Shown: positions 26,365-35,642 of the stretch, piece after piece
Numbering within the stretch: position 1 is the stretch's first letter
Layout: every line of letters begins with the position of its first letter
Assembly (NCBI RefSeq): GCF_000374125.1
Contig: NZ_KB893637.1
Coordinates: 186,001 to 250,000, forward strand
Direction: 5' to 3'
DNA from: Niabella aurantiaca DSM 17617
GTDB taxonomy: Bacteria; Bacteroidota; Bacteroidia; Chitinophagales; Chitinophagaceae
DNA length: 64,000 nt
The notes under the pieces: generated by a model
Databases searched by the model: none
Seen by the model: the letters and a program-made list of their open reading frames with translations, nothing else
What the model was told of the DNA's origin: nothing
Made by a program: the position numbers and the translations under genes

Positions 26365-26569
26365 GTGGTTCTGCACCTGTCAGAAATACCGGGTAAACCA
26401 TTAAGGAGTTAGGAGCGGTTTGTGTAGGGTTGTTCTTCATGCTCTTTAAATACTCAGTGGTTTTATAATTACTGCGGCGAGGTGGATCATTAAGAAATTG
26501 GGCGGGTAAAGTTGTTCCCTCAATGTCCCCCCGTTCAGATTATTTGTGTGGATTAAAATTTTAAAATAA

Positions 26570-27406
26570 ATGAAACAATATCGCTTAAACCGCCTGATGA
26601 ATCCTGCATCAGGAAAATGTTTTGATGTGGCCATTGACCATGGTTTTTTTAATGAACCGGGTTTTTTGAAGGGCATCGAGCAGATGCAGCAGGCGGTTAC
26701 CACCGTAGTACAGGCGGCACCGGATGCTGTACAGCTTACCGCAGGACAACTGCATTACCTGCAACGGATTCCCGGAAAGAATAAGCCGGCCCTTGTGTTG
26801 CGAACAGATGTGGCCAATGTATATGGTAAAGAATTGCCGGCTACGGCATTCAGTAAAGTGATCGAGGAGCCGGTGTTGCAGGCGGTACGGGCCGATGCTG
26901 CCTGTATGTGCGTGAATTTGTTCAGCATACCCGGCGCGCCGGAAGTAACAGCGCAGTGTATTGATAATATCCTGAAGCTAAAAGTGGCTGCGGATCATTA
27001 CGCCATGCCCATGATGGTGGAGCCCCTGGTGTTCCGGCCCAACAGCGAGGCCGGAGGTTATATGGTAGACGGGGATCTGAACAAGATCATACCGCTGGTA
27101 CGCCAGGCAGTGGAGCTGGGTGCTGATATCATCAAGGCGGATCCCTGCGATGAGCTGGAGGAATATCATAAAGTGATCGAGATCGCAGGTGAAGTGCCGG
27201 TACTGGTACGTGGCGGAGGTAAGGCCAGTGATGAGGAGATCCTGCAGCGTACAAAAGTATTGCTGGGGCAGGGAATTGCTGGTATCGTATATGGCCGCAA
27301 CATCATTCAGCATGCTTTCCCCGACCGTATTACCAAAGCGCTGATGGGTATGGTGCATGCAGACAGTTCCGTTGAAGAATGCCTGACTCTTTTAAAAAAA
27401 GCATAA
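26570..27406 (+). CDS. DhnA/LsrF-type class I aldolase
   Basis: The protein has 278 residues and a TIM-barrel layout: AIDHGFF (21-27), '[11 protein letters not shown]' with Schiff-base Lys189, '[13 protein letters not shown]' (211-223) and '[11 protein letters not shown]' (phosphate-binding, 238-248). This is the FbaB/LsrF/aro-KdpG aldolase family, cytoplasmic, acting on phosphorylated ketoses. It is the first gene of an operon with an SDR and an aldo/keto reductase (gaps of 10 and 3 bases). It probably splits the phosphorylated sugar made by the downstream kinase and isomerase into C3/Cn units. Confidence 0.88.
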   Translation: MKQYRLNRLMNPASGKCFDVAIDHGFFNEPGFLKGIEQMQQAVTTVVQAAPDAVQLTAGQLHYLQRIPGKNKPALVLRTDVANVYGKELPATAFSKVIEEPVLQAVRADAACMCVNLFSIPGAPEVTAQCIDNILKLKVAADHYAMPMMVEPLVFRPNSEAGGYMVDGDLNKIIPLVRQAVELGADIIKADPCDELEEYHKVIEIAGEVPVLVRGGGKASDEEILQRTKVLLGQGIAGIVYGRNIIQHAFPDRITKALMGMVHADSSVEECLTLLKKA

Positions 27407-27416
27407 ATCGGAAAAA

Positions 27417-28205
27417 ATGGAAGTACTGGAAAATATACTAAGCCTGAAAGGAAAAGATGTATGGGTAATTGGTGGTGCCGGTTACCTGGGACAGCCAACA
27501 GTAGCCTTATTGAGCAAAGCAGGTGCCACGGTGCTTTGTTGTGACCTGAATGGCCGTGCTGCGCAGTTTGTAACCGGAAGCGGGCTGGAGACAAGCGTTA
27601 CCCCGGCGGATATCAATACGGGTGATGAAGCAGCGATTAAGGATTTTGTAGAAAAGCGGGTAGCTGAGCGGGGGATACCGCATGGTCTGGTGGACCTTTC
27701 TTTTGCTTCCACGGCTAAAGCAATGGAAGCGCTTACCGCTGCAGAGTTCAATAAGGTGAACACAGCGATTACCAACACCTTTCTTTTGGCGCGGGAAGTA
27801 GGTACTCATATGGCAGCGCAGGCAGCCGGAAGCATTGTGCTCTTCTCGAGCATGTACGGAAATGTAGCGCCTTACCCGGCCGTGTATGAAGGATTGGGGA
27901 TGAATAAAAATCCTGTAGAGTACGGGGCCGGAAAAGGGGCCATTATCCAGATGACCCGTTACCTGGCTGTACATTGGGGCCGGCAGAATGTGCGTTGCAA
28001 TTGTATTTCACCCGGTCCGTTCCCCAATCCGGGCGTACAGGAAAAGAACCCGGAATTTATAAAACGGCTGTCGGAAAAATCGCCCATGGGCCGTGTGGGA
28101 AAAGGACATGAGATCGCAGGAGCGGTAGCGTTCCTGGTTTCAGAAGCATCTTCTTATGTTACCGGGCAAAACATCCTGGTAGATGGCGGATGGACCGCCT
28201 GGTAA
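27417..28205 (+). CDS. SDR-family oxidoreductase
   Basis: The protein has 262 residues. It has the Rossmann motif GGAGYLG (19-25), catalytic Ser144/Ser145, and Tyr169-x3-Lys173 (EYGAGK), then '[11 protein letters not shown]' and the C-terminal '[10 protein letters not shown]'. It is an intact classical SDR that oxidises or reduces a sugar alcohol or keto group with NAD(P). It sits between the aldolase and aldo/keto reductase genes. Confidence 0.9.
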   Translation: MEVLENILSLKGKDVWVIGGAGYLGQPTVALLSKAGATVLCCDLNGRAAQFVTGSGLETSVTPADINTGDEAAIKDFVEKRVAERGIPHGLVDLSFASTAKAMEALTAAEFNKVNTAITNTFLLAREVGTHMAAQAAGSIVLFSSMYGNVAPYPAVYEGLGMNKNPVEYGAGKGAIIQMTRYLAVHWGRQNVRCNCISPGPFPNPGVQEKNPEFIKRLSEKSPMGRVGKGHEIAGAVAFLVSEASSYVTGQNILVDGGWTAW

Positions 28206-28208
28206 TCA

Positions 28209-29096
28209 ATGGACCCGCTCCGGCAAATACAAAAGATCGGTTTGGGAACGGTTACCTTTGGAAGGGAGATCGACCAGATGGAGTCGTTCCGCATCATGAA
28301 TGAAGCGGCGGCGCAGGGGATCCTGTTTTTTGATACAGCTGCCGCCTACGGGCAGGGGGCATCAGAAACCATTATCGGTAACTGGATGCAGGCATATCCG
28401 GTAATGGCACAGGGGGTTACCATCGCCAGTAAGTTGCTGCCGCCTTATGAGTCTTCCGCGCTCAAACAACGTATTGACGAGAGCCTGCGGCGCCTGCGCC
28501 GGGAGTCTATTGACCTGCTTTTTTTTCACAACTGGCACCCTTCCGTATTGAACGTGGATGTTTTAACGACGCTGGCCGGGGAGATGCAGCAGGGAACGGT
28601 TAAGGCGATCGGCGCCAGCAATTTTAATGCAGCACAACTGTCTCAATTGCTGGAAGTGCAGGAACGGTATCAACTACCGGGGATCACTGCGGTACAGAAT
28701 AACCACAACCTGGCAGTTTCCGATCTGGACGCGCCGCTACGTTCCGTATGCCGGAAGTATGACCTGGAGATCATTACCTATAGTCCGCTGGGTGCCGGTT
28801 TTCTTACGGGAAAACATACAGGTGCTGTTGAAGAAGGATCAAGGTTTGAGCGGATGCCTGCACATCAGGATATCTATTTTACCGGTGAGTGTTGGGAGCG
28901 TCTGAAAAAATTAAGAGCGGCAGCAGCAGGGCAAAAAGACCTGCAGGTGCAATGGGCGCTGGCCTGGGCATTGCACCATCCTGATGTAAACCGTGTGCTG
29001 ATCGGAGCCCGGTCCGTAGCGCATCTGAAGCAGGCACAACAGGCAGCATCGTTCAATGACCTGGCCTTCCTGCAACAGCTGGGGCCATTTGATTAA
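28209..29096 (+). CDS. Aldo/keto reductase
   Basis: The protein has 295 residues and a TIM barrel with the tetrad Asp42, Tyr47, Lys75 and His107 (FFDTAAAYGQG, ASKLLPP, LFFHNW). NADP-binding patterns 'AIGASNFN' and 'YSPLGAGFLTG' are present. It starts 3 bases after the SDR stop and is the last gene of this transcript, followed by a terminator. Substrate unknown; it fits aldehyde or ketose reduction in the same pathway. Confidence 0.92.
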   Translation: MDPLRQIQKIGLGTVTFGREIDQMESFRIMNEAAAQGILFFDTAAAYGQGASETIIGNWMQAYPVMAQGVTIASKLLPPYESSALKQRIDESLRRLRRESIDLLFFHNWHPSVLNVDVLTTLAGEMQQGTVKAIGASNFNAAQLSQLLEVQERYQLPGITAVQNNHNLAVSDLDAPLRSVCRKYDLEIITYSPLGAGFLTGKHTGAVEEGSRFERMPAHQDIYFTGECWERLKKLRAAAAGQKDLQVQWALAWALHHPDVNRVLIGARSVAHLKQAQQAASFNDLAFLQQLGPFD

Positions 29097-29097
29097 C

Positions 29098-29116
29098 AAA
29101 GGCATCACTGCCTTTT
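29098..29116 (+). terminator. Probable intrinsic terminator
   Basis: AAAGGCA (29098-29104) pairs with TGCCTTT (29109-29115) around TCAC and is followed by TTCTCTTTTG. It lies 1 base after the aldo/keto reductase stop. A second hairpin, CCGGCA...TGCCGG (29127-29146), follows. Confidence 0.65.
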
Positions 29117-29277
29117 CTCTTTTGTTCCGGCACGGTGCTTTGCCGGTGACACCCGCGTGTTCATGATGCAGTACCCTTTCTGCTCATTATATATATACAA
29201 AAAACAAAAAATAAAAATTAGTATCATGATTCGGTAGAACCTGTGGCATCAAACCGGATTTTATAGATCAAATTTGA

Positions 29278-29295
29278 AACCGGAAATATCCGGTT
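29278..29295 (+). promoter_or_regulatory. 18-bp palindrome upstream of the aminotransferase operon
   Basis: AACCGGA and TCCGGTT flank AATA, 25 bases before the ATG at 29321. A half-site-like AAACCGGAT also occurs at 29251-29259. The symmetry suits a dimeric repressor or activator operator, or a 5'-UTR hairpin. No matching site was seen before the other cluster genes. Confidence 0.45.
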
Positions 29296-29320
29296 ACCGG
29301 ATCTGGAAATAACAACTTTT

Positions 29321-30721
29321 ATGGAACAATTAGATCAGCAACAATTAACAGTAACAAAAGATTGGTGGAAGGAGAGCGCTGCGGATGTTCCGCGGCTGAT
29401 CACTGAAACACCGGGACCGCGTTCGAAAGAAATGCATACGCGTGCGGCCCGTTATATGAAGGGCCTGAGCAGTCAGGTAAAACTTTTTCCCGTATGTTTT
29501 GAAGAAGGCTATGGGGTGACCCTTACGGATGTGGATGGCAACCGGTACCTCGATTTTTCTTCCGGTATCTATGTCACTTCATTAGGGCATTGTCATCCGA
29601 AAATATCTGAGGCCATTGCTTACTGGGCAAAAAAACTGATGAACGCGCACGACTTCACCACACCCGTTAAGGAGAAGCTGCTGGAGAAGATGGCGGATGT
29701 ATTGCCGGGGAATTTAAATGCCATCCAGCTATACAGCGACGGGGCTTCTGCAGTGGAAGCAGCGATCCGGGCTGCGCGGGCCATTACCGGTAAGCATGAA
29801 TTTATTTCGGGGTACCGCGATTTTCACGGAAAAAGCATGGCCGCCGTTAGCTGTGCACAGATGATCCGGGGGGATGTATTCAGTTATGGACCCACACGCG
29901 CACCGGGCTTTTATATGGTACCACGCCCTGACCCTTACCGTCCTTTGTGGACAAAGGCAGATGGTACCATCGATACCGATAAATACATTGCATTTTATGA
30001 TCAGTTTATTACGGAAAGTACCGTGGGAAATGTGGCGGCTTTTGTGCTGGAACCAGCGCAGGGCTGGGCGGGGTCTATATTCCCGCCGGATGACTTCTTT
30101 CCCAAGCTAAAAGCATTTTGCGAAAAGAAGAAGATCCTGCTGTTTGATGATGAAGTGCTGGCCGGTATGGGCAGAACGGGCGAATACCTTTGCATGAATC
30201 ACTGGGATGTGCAGCCGGACATCGTGACCCTGGGAAAATCTTTCGGCAACGGATTCCCGGTGACGGCAATGGTCTTGAAGGAAGAGTATGGAGAAGCGCT
30301 GGAAAGTATTTCAGCTTCTTCCAGCTACGGAGGTAACCCCATGGCCTGCGCCGCCGCCCTGGCTTCCATTGAAGTGATCGAAGAAGAAGGGTTGCTGGAA
30401 AATGTAAGAACGGTAGGCGCAGCGATCATGAAACGCCTGGAGAGAATGAAAGAAGCTCATCCGATCATTGGCGATGTAAAAGGAAAGGGCTTTTTATTGG
30501 GTATAGAACTGGTTAAAGATAAAACAACAAAAGAACCGTTTGCAGAAGCGGGCACATTGGTGTATCAGAAGGCTTTTCAGCGCGGGCTGGCCTGGATCCC
30601 GGCGGGACATATTCTCAGGATGTCGCCACCGCTCATTATGGATGAGGCGTATGCAATGAAGGGGATTGATATGATCGAAGATGCGATCACGGACGTTGAA
30701 AAGCAATTTGGGTACCTGTAA
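29321..30721 (+). CDS. Class III (PLP) aminotransferase
   Basis: The protein has 466 residues. Visible are 'DFSSGIYVTSLGHCHP', 'YSDGASAVEAAIRAAR', 'GYRDFHGKS', 'VLEPAQGW', Asp277 in FDDEVLAGMGRTG (pyridine N ligand), Schiff-base Lys306 in LGKSFGNGFP and 'SSSYGGNPMACAAA'. It is in the omega-amino acid/aspartate-aminotransferase-family group (GABA, taurine or 2,2-dialkylglycine type). It transfers an amino group between an amino (sugar or polyol) substrate and a keto acid. First gene of the nine-gene operon to 39710; substrate not identifiable. Confidence 0.92.
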   Translation: MEQLDQQQLTVTKDWWKESAADVPRLITETPGPRSKEMHTRAARYMKGLSSQVKLFPVCFEEGYGVTLTDVDGNRYLDFSSGIYVTSLGHCHPKISEAIAYWAKKLMNAHDFTTPVKEKLLEKMADVLPGNLNAIQLYSDGASAVEAAIRAARAITGKHEFISGYRDFHGKSMAAVSCAQMIRGDVFSYGPTRAPGFYMVPRPDPYRPLWTKADGTIDTDKYIAFYDQFITESTVGNVAAFVLEPAQGWAGSIFPPDDFFPKLKAFCEKKKILLFDDEVLAGMGRTGEYLCMNHWDVQPDIVTLGKSFGNGFPVTAMVLKEEYGEALESISASSSYGGNPMACAAALASIEVIEEEGLLENVRTVGAAIMKRLERMKEAHPIIGDVKGKGFLLGIELVKDKTTKEPFAEAGTLVYQKAFQRGLAWIPAGHILRMSPPLIMDEAYAMKGIDMIEDAITDVEKQFGYL

Positions 30722-30732
30722 AAACAGAATAG

Positions 30733-31935
30733 ATGCAAGCCATATCCAAACTACGAACAAAAAATAAAACGACCTGCCTGCGAGGGAATATCATGACCGA
30801 TACGGGTTTTCAGAAATCCGCTGTCTGGTTTGAAAACGGGGTGATCCGTTCCGTTGGCCGCCCTACCGGGTCTGATGAGGAACATACATCGGTCATCGAT
30901 GTAGGAGATGCTTTTATTGTGCCCGGGTTTATTGACCTGCATATGCACGGCATTCACGAATATCTGATCGACAGTGGTCCGGCCGACCTGGAGCAGATTG
31001 CAGAGATCATACTTGGGTATGGTATCACCAGTTTTCTGCCAACCGTTTGCCCGCGCCGGGAAGGGGAGGATATGGCATTTTTAAAGATCCTGGCCGGGGT
31101 GCAGTCGAAGGGTGCCAATATCCTCGGGTTTCACCTTGAGGGGCCGTTCATCAAACTGACGGGGTCCCTGGTGGCCAATACCGTTGCAAAGGCCGACCCG
31201 GTACGGGTAAAGGGGCTCATCGAAGCTGCCCGGCCCTACCGGGCAGTATTCAGCATCTCTCCGGACCTGGATAATATTACGGATATCATTCCCCTGATGG
31301 CGGCCAATAACACGCCGGTGTTTATGACGCATACAGCGGCCGATGTGGAACAGACCAAGGCGGCCATCGCATTGGGTGCCTCCCATGCCACGCATTTTTA
31401 TGATGTATTTCCCTGCCCACCGGTTACGGAGCCTGGTGTACGCCCCTCTGGGATCGTGGAAGCCATCCTGGCAGATAAACAGATCAGCGTTGATTTTATA
31501 CTGGATGGGGTGCATGTAGATCCGATCGCCGTAAAGATGGCAATGGTGTGTAAAGCCAATGGCCCGGGGACAGTTTGCCTGATCACTGACTCGAATATCG
31601 GCGCAGGTTTGCATGCCGGCCGGTTTATTTTTGGCGAGAACGGGGAAGTGGAGATCGCATATAAAGGAGCGCCGGTAAGAAAGACCGCAGACAATACGCT
31701 GGCGGGCAGCGGGCTTACCATGGATCAGGCGGTGCGGAACGCGATGAGCTACCTGGATATAGAGTTGCACCAGGCGGTACAGATGGCCAGTGTCAATCCG
31801 GCAAAAGTGTTGGGCGTAAGTGACCGGAAGGGAAAAATAGAAGCGGGGTATGACGCCGATCTTGTTGTGCTGGACCCCGAGTGCCAGGTATTACAAACCT
31901 GGGTTTCCGGAGAGCGGCGGTTTCTTAAAAAATAA
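30733..31935 (+). CDS. NagA-like N-acetylglucosamine-6-phosphate deacetylase / amidohydrolase
   Basis: The protein has 400 residues. The metal ligands and motifs of NagA are present: HMH (70-72), HLEGPFI with Glu136, His200 (MTHTAAD), His221 (ATHFYDVF) and TD286 (LITDSNIGAG). NagA has 'THLFNAM', here 'THFYDVF', so it is a divergent branch that may act on a different N-acyl sugar phosphate. It removes an acetyl group in the cytoplasm. The next gene encodes a NagB-like protein, as in amino-sugar operons. Confidence 0.85.
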   Translation: MQAISKLRTKNKTTCLRGNIMTDTGFQKSAVWFENGVIRSVGRPTGSDEEHTSVIDVGDAFIVPGFIDLHMHGIHEYLIDSGPADLEQIAEIILGYGITSFLPTVCPRREGEDMAFLKILAGVQSKGANILGFHLEGPFIKLTGSLVANTVAKADPVRVKGLIEAARPYRAVFSISPDLDNITDIIPLMAANNTPVFMTHTAADVEQTKAAIALGASHATHFYDVFPCPPVTEPGVRPSGIVEAILADKQISVDFILDGVHVDPIAVKMAMVCKANGPGTVCLITDSNIGAGLHAGRFIFGENGEVEIAYKGAPVRKTADNTLAGSGLTMDQAVRNAMSYLDIELHQAVQMASVNPAKVLGVSDRKGKIEAGYDADLVVLDPECQVLQTWVSGERRFLKK

Positions 31936-31956
31936 TAAAATAAAAACGAATCAGGT

Positions 31957-32889
31957 ATGAGTGACTTTCACTTCAAGGCATCGCAATGGGTGCCCTTCAA
32001 AGATAAAGCGATTATTGAACGTGTCCGGGACATTAAAAGGGAGGAGATCGAAAAACATGCGAACCCTGATTTTAACATAACCGTATATCCGGACGCAGAT
32101 GTTGAATTTGTATGGGTGACCGATCTGTTTACGCGCATCTGGCAGGCTGCACAGCTCAATCAGAAACTGGTGCTTATATTGCCCAATCCCTGCCCATCCT
32201 ACCGGCATGTGGTGCGGCTGATCAACGCCAATAAGATCGACTGCAAAAATATACATGCCTTTGCGATGGATGAATATGCGGATGAGAACGGCCGCATTGC
32301 TCCAGCCGATTGGAAGTACGGGTTTACACATGCCATGTTCCATTATTTCTACGATCGAATCGATCCGCAATTGCGTCCGCCGAGGGAGCAGTTTGTCGGA
32401 TTTACCAATAAAAACATCAACGACTACGGAAAGATGATCGAGGACCTGGGTGGTGCGGATATTTGTTATAGCGGTCCCGGCTGGACGGGGCACCTGGCCT
32501 TTATCGAACCTGATGCCCCGGAATTTGCCGGAAGTCTGGAAGAATGGAAAGAGATGAGTGCCCGCATTGTTACCTTAAGTCCTTTTACCCTGGCTCAAAA
32601 TTCACTGCACGGCAGCTTTGGCAAGAGCGGCGATCTTTCGGCGGTACCGCCAAGAGCGGCCACCATTGGTCCTAAAGAAGTGATCCGGGCAAAGCACCGG
32701 GTAGACTCCCATTCCATTACCGTACATGGTACTACTACTTCCTGGCAGCGGCTGATGACCCGCCTGGTACTGCACGGGCCAGTAACGCCACTGATTCCCG
32801 AGTCCATCTTACAGACCTTAAAAACGGATGTACTGGTATCAGAAACGGCAGCGATGGACATCGAACCCGACTGGAACAAAGGCTATTAG
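31957..32889 (+). CDS. NagB-like glucosamine-6-phosphate isomerase/deaminase homologue
   Basis: The protein has 310 residues. It has the NagB motifs AMDEYAD (103-109) and GPGWTGHLAFIEP (173-185), and 'AATIG' near the end. In E. coli NagB the second motif is GG-x-G-x-D-G-H-I-A-F-N-E-P with the triad Asp141-His143-Glu148. Here His179 and Glu184 are kept but the Asp is Thr177. This suggests altered chemistry (isomerisation or a different deamination). It acts after the NagA-like enzyme in the same operon. Confidence 0.8.
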   Translation: MSDFHFKASQWVPFKDKAIIERVRDIKREEIEKHANPDFNITVYPDADVEFVWVTDLFTRIWQAAQLNQKLVLILPNPCPSYRHVVRLINANKIDCKNIHAFAMDEYADENGRIAPADWKYGFTHAMFHYFYDRIDPQLRPPREQFVGFTNKNINDYGKMIEDLGGADICYSGPGWTGHLAFIEPDAPEFAGSLEEWKEMSARIVTLSPFTLAQNSLHGSFGKSGDLSAVPPRAATIGPKEVIRAKHRVDSHSITVHGTTTSWQRLMTRLVLHGPVTPLIPESILQTLKTDVLVSETAAMDIEPDWNKGY

Positions 32890-32894
32890 CAATC

Positions 32895-32986
32895 AGCGAT
32901 CAGCTTTCAGGAGCAGCGTCCAAAGCTGATCGCTAAAAGCTGACAGGTCCAACGCTCAAATCTCAACGCTCAAATCTCAAATCTCA
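32895..32986 (+). repeat. Perfect 13-bp hairpin plus tandem AACGCTCAAATCTC repeats
   Basis: AGCGATCAGCTTT (32895-32907) and AAAGCTGATCGCT (32922-32934) form a perfect 13-bp stem with a 14-base loop. Two tandem AACGCTCAAATCTC units and a further CAAATCTC follow, up to the next ATG at 32987. It is the only gap longer than 21 bases inside the operon. It could be a processing or attenuation site or a dispersed repeat. Confidence 0.65.
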
Positions 32987-34297
32987 ATGATCAAGGCCGG
33001 CGCATCTGCAATCGATATCACACCTCAAAAACCAGTACAGTTAGCGGGTTATCCCTTTGTTGAACGGAAAAGTACAGGGGCCCACGATCCACTGCAGGCA
33101 TCTGTACTGTACCTTCACGATGGAACAAAAGCGGTACTCTTTATTTCCTGCGATCTGATCTATGTGGGCAAGGAAACGGCATTGCGCATACGCAACAGTA
33201 TTGAGCAGCTGTATGGGATTCCGCAAACACATATCATGATAACGGCCACCCATACGCATTCGGGCCCGGCAACCGTTACATTTATTGCCGGGTCGCAAGA
33301 TGCGCTGCAGCAACCTGTGGATCGGGAATATCTTTCATACCTTGAAAAACAGATACCCCAGGCCGCAGGAGAGGCCATACAACGCGCTGAAGCAGCTACG
33401 ATCGGGACCGGAAATGCGGACGTGACCGGCATTGGCTCAAACCGGCACGATCCGCATGCCGCATCGGATCTGAATGCGCCGGTCATGCTGGTGCGCCGGA
33501 AGACCGATGCATCGGTGATCGCCTGCATGATCGTTTGCAGCATGCACCCAACGGTACTGCACGAGGACTCGACCCTGCTTAGCGGGGATTTTCCGGGGAT
33601 AACCAGGAACCTCTTACAGCAACAATATTTTTCTCCCGATACGGTGTTCCTCTTCCAGCTGGGAACGGCGGGAAACCAAAGTCCGCGGCATGTGACGAAA
33701 GCAAATACCTTCCAGGAGGCGACACGGCTGGCCCATATACTGGCCACTGCAATTGAAAAAAGCGTGCAGGCCCTCCGGTACGAAGAAGTGGCGGATCTGA
33801 AGGTATTGAGCGCCCGTGTAATGCTGGAGCGCAAACGATTTCCTTCATTACCGGAAGCAGAAGCGTACGTGGCATTTTGCCGGAACGTACTCGATGCAGC
33901 CATCGGCGGGCAGCACCCGGCACAGGAAATACGGTCGGCCGAGGTGAACTGGTTCGGAGCAAAGGAAATGGCGCACCTGTCGCAGCTGGCCGCTGGCGGA
34001 AAGCTGGAAGAGACCTACCGGAAGAATGAACAGGCGGAGATCCTTATATTTAAGGTGGGAACGTTTCTGTGTGTGGGGTGGCCGGGGGAGATCTTTGTAG
34101 AATATGGTCTTGAAATAAAGCAGCAATTCCGCGATACGGCGGTGATCACCCTGGTGAATGGTGAATTACAGGGGTATATTGTGACGCCGGAAGCTGCGGC
34201 AAAAGGTGTGTACGAGGCTTCCAATGCTATTTTTGATCCGTCTGGCGGGGCCTTGCTGGTTGCCCGGACAAAAGAGCTGATCGATACATTGCAATAA
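32987..34297 (+). CDS. Neutral/alkaline ceramidase N-terminal-domain-like hydrolase, cytoplasmic
   Basis: The protein has 436 residues and no signal peptide. It begins AGASAIDITPQKPVQLAGY and contains 'ITATHTHSGPATV' (His89/His91), 'VCSMHPTVLHED' and 'LGTAGNQSPRH', ending 'LVARTKELIDTL'. It is a paralogue of the gene at 19587, and both lack the C-terminal domain of real ceramidases. It is located between the NagB-like and kinase genes. This context suggests an amidase acting on an N-acylated sugar or amino alcohol in this pathway. Substrate unknown. Confidence 0.8.
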   Translation: MIKAGASAIDITPQKPVQLAGYPFVERKSTGAHDPLQASVLYLHDGTKAVLFISCDLIYVGKETALRIRNSIEQLYGIPQTHIMITATHTHSGPATVTFIAGSQDALQQPVDREYLSYLEKQIPQAAGEAIQRAEAATIGTGNADVTGIGSNRHDPHAASDLNAPVMLVRRKTDASVIACMIVCSMHPTVLHEDSTLLSGDFPGITRNLLQQQYFSPDTVFLFQLGTAGNQSPRHVTKANTFQEATRLAHILATAIEKSVQALRYEEVADLKVLSARVMLERKRFPSLPEAEAYVAFCRNVLDAAIGGQHPAQEIRSAEVNWFGAKEMAHLSQLAAGGKLEETYRKNEQAEILIFKVGTFLCVGWPGEIFVEYGLEIKQQFRDTAVITLVNGELQGYIVTPEAAAKGVYEASNAIFDPSGGALLVARTKELIDTLQ

Positions 34298-34298
34298 T

Positions 34299-35642
34299 AT
34301 GTTGTTTTTGGGGATTGATATGGGAACCAGTTATTTTAAAGCGGGCCTCTTTAACGGGGACGGCAGGCTGGTTGGATCAGGCCGGGTAATGGTTCCCAGG
34401 CGGGGAAGCGGTATGCAGGCAGAACTGGAGATTGCTGCATTCTGGAAATCCCTGCGACAATGTGTATTCGGCGCTTTTGAAGAAGCAAACGCAGAACACA
34501 GCGCGCTTACGGCGATGGCGTATTCCTCCCAGGCGAACACCTTTCTTCTGATGGACGGAGGTGGGCAGCCGTTGACTCCGCTGATCCTCTGGACGGATGA
34601 GCGCGCGCCCGCAGATCCGGAGCTTGCCGGATTTACAAAACAGGAGCAGTGGCCGGAAACAACCGGTATCGGCATTCCTTTTGGCGCCGGCTTTTGCATC
34701 AGCAAATGCAGATGGTTCCAGGAAAAGGGAGCGGATATATGGCGCAAAACGAGAGCTGTGCTGACGCTGCCGGATTATTTTACATTTTGTCTGACCGGAA
34801 AACGGCTGGTGGATACCAGTACGGCATCTTTATTGGGGCTGATGAATATGGAAAAGAGCGCCTGGTGGCCCGAGGCCGTGGCCGCATCGGGGATGGAAGA
34901 AGACCAGCTTTCTCCGCTCTGTGCTATGGGTACAGATGGGGGAGCGCTTCAGCGTGGGAATCCGCTGGGGCTGCCGCCCGGTGTGCGTTTATTTACCGGA
35001 GGGCTGGATCATCATATGGCCGCGATCGGTGTGGGTATCGGCGCAGGCGCAAAGCTCAGTGAATCGACCGGAACCGTTATTGCGGCCGTACTGTATAGCT
35101 ACAATAAGATGCGTATAAAGAACGTATGCATGGCGCCGGCGTTGGAAGCCGATGCTTATTTTAAAATGAGCTTCGACCGCAATGGCGCCGGTGCGCTGGA
35201 ATGGTACCGGAAAACCTATGCAGCGCAGCATACGCTGGACGAGCTGGTAGAAATGGCCGCAACGGTCCCGGCAGGATGCGAGGGGCTGATTGCAGTACCT
35301 TGTCCAAATGAACATGCGGATAAGAGCGGGTTTTTAAATCAACAGGACCGGTTCCATCATGGTTATTATATCCGGGCGATCATGGAATCGACCGCAGAAA
35401 GTTTGAAACAGCTGATCCATAAGGTGGATGCCGGGCAGGAGAGCAGCGCTGTTTTTTCTACCGGCGGCGGCGCCAAGAGTAAGCTCTGGGGAGCCATTAA
35501 AGAAGCTGCCATACAACGGCGCTTTTACCGGAATACCAACAGTGAGGCTGCCTGCAGGGGAGCGGCGCTGGTAGCGGCAACCGGTACCGGAATGTTCACC
35601 TCTGTTTTTGACGCGCAGCGATCCTGGTTACGGGGCGAATGA
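34299..35642 (+). CDS. FGGY-family carbohydrate kinase
   Basis: The protein has 447 residues. It has N-terminal GIDMGTSYFKAGLF (ATP/phosphate motif), 'LILWTDERA', 'FTGGLDHHMAAIG' with the catalytic Asp, 'STGTVIAAV', 'VFSTGGGAKSKLW' and 'ACRGAALVAATGTGMF'. FGGY kinases phosphorylate ketoses or polyols (xylulose, gluconate, glycerol). Being in a NagA/NagB-like operon is unusual, since GlcNAc kinase is normally a ROK protein. It starts 1 base after the ceramidase-like gene and overlaps the next gene by 4 bases. Confidence 0.93.
   Translation: MLFLGIDMGTSYFKAGLFNGDGRLVGSGRVMVPRRGSGMQAELEIAAFWKSLRQCVFGAFEEANAEHSALTAMAYSSQANTFLLMDGGGQPLTPLILWTDERAPADPELAGFTKQEQWPETTGIGIPFGAGFCISKCRWFQEKGADIWRKTRAVLTLPDYFTFCLTGKRLVDTSTASLLGLMNMEKSAWWPEAVAASGMEEDQLSPLCAMGTDGGALQRGNPLGLPPGVRLFTGGLDHHMAAIGVGIGAGAKLSESTGTVIAAVLYSYNKMRIKNVCMAPALEADAYFKMSFDRNGAGALEWYRKTYAAQHTLDELVEMAATVPAGCEGLIAVPCPNEHADKSGFLNQQDRFHHGYYIRAIMESTAESLKQLIHKVDAGQESSAVFSTGGGAKSKLWGAIKEAAIQRRFYRNTNSEAACRGAALVAATGTGMFTSVFDAQRSWLRGE

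Noticed and set aside
33160-33903. 247-codon frame antisense to the ceramidase-like gene
   Set aside because: Shadow of the supported gene, low-complexity translation with excess Ser/Arg/Cys.
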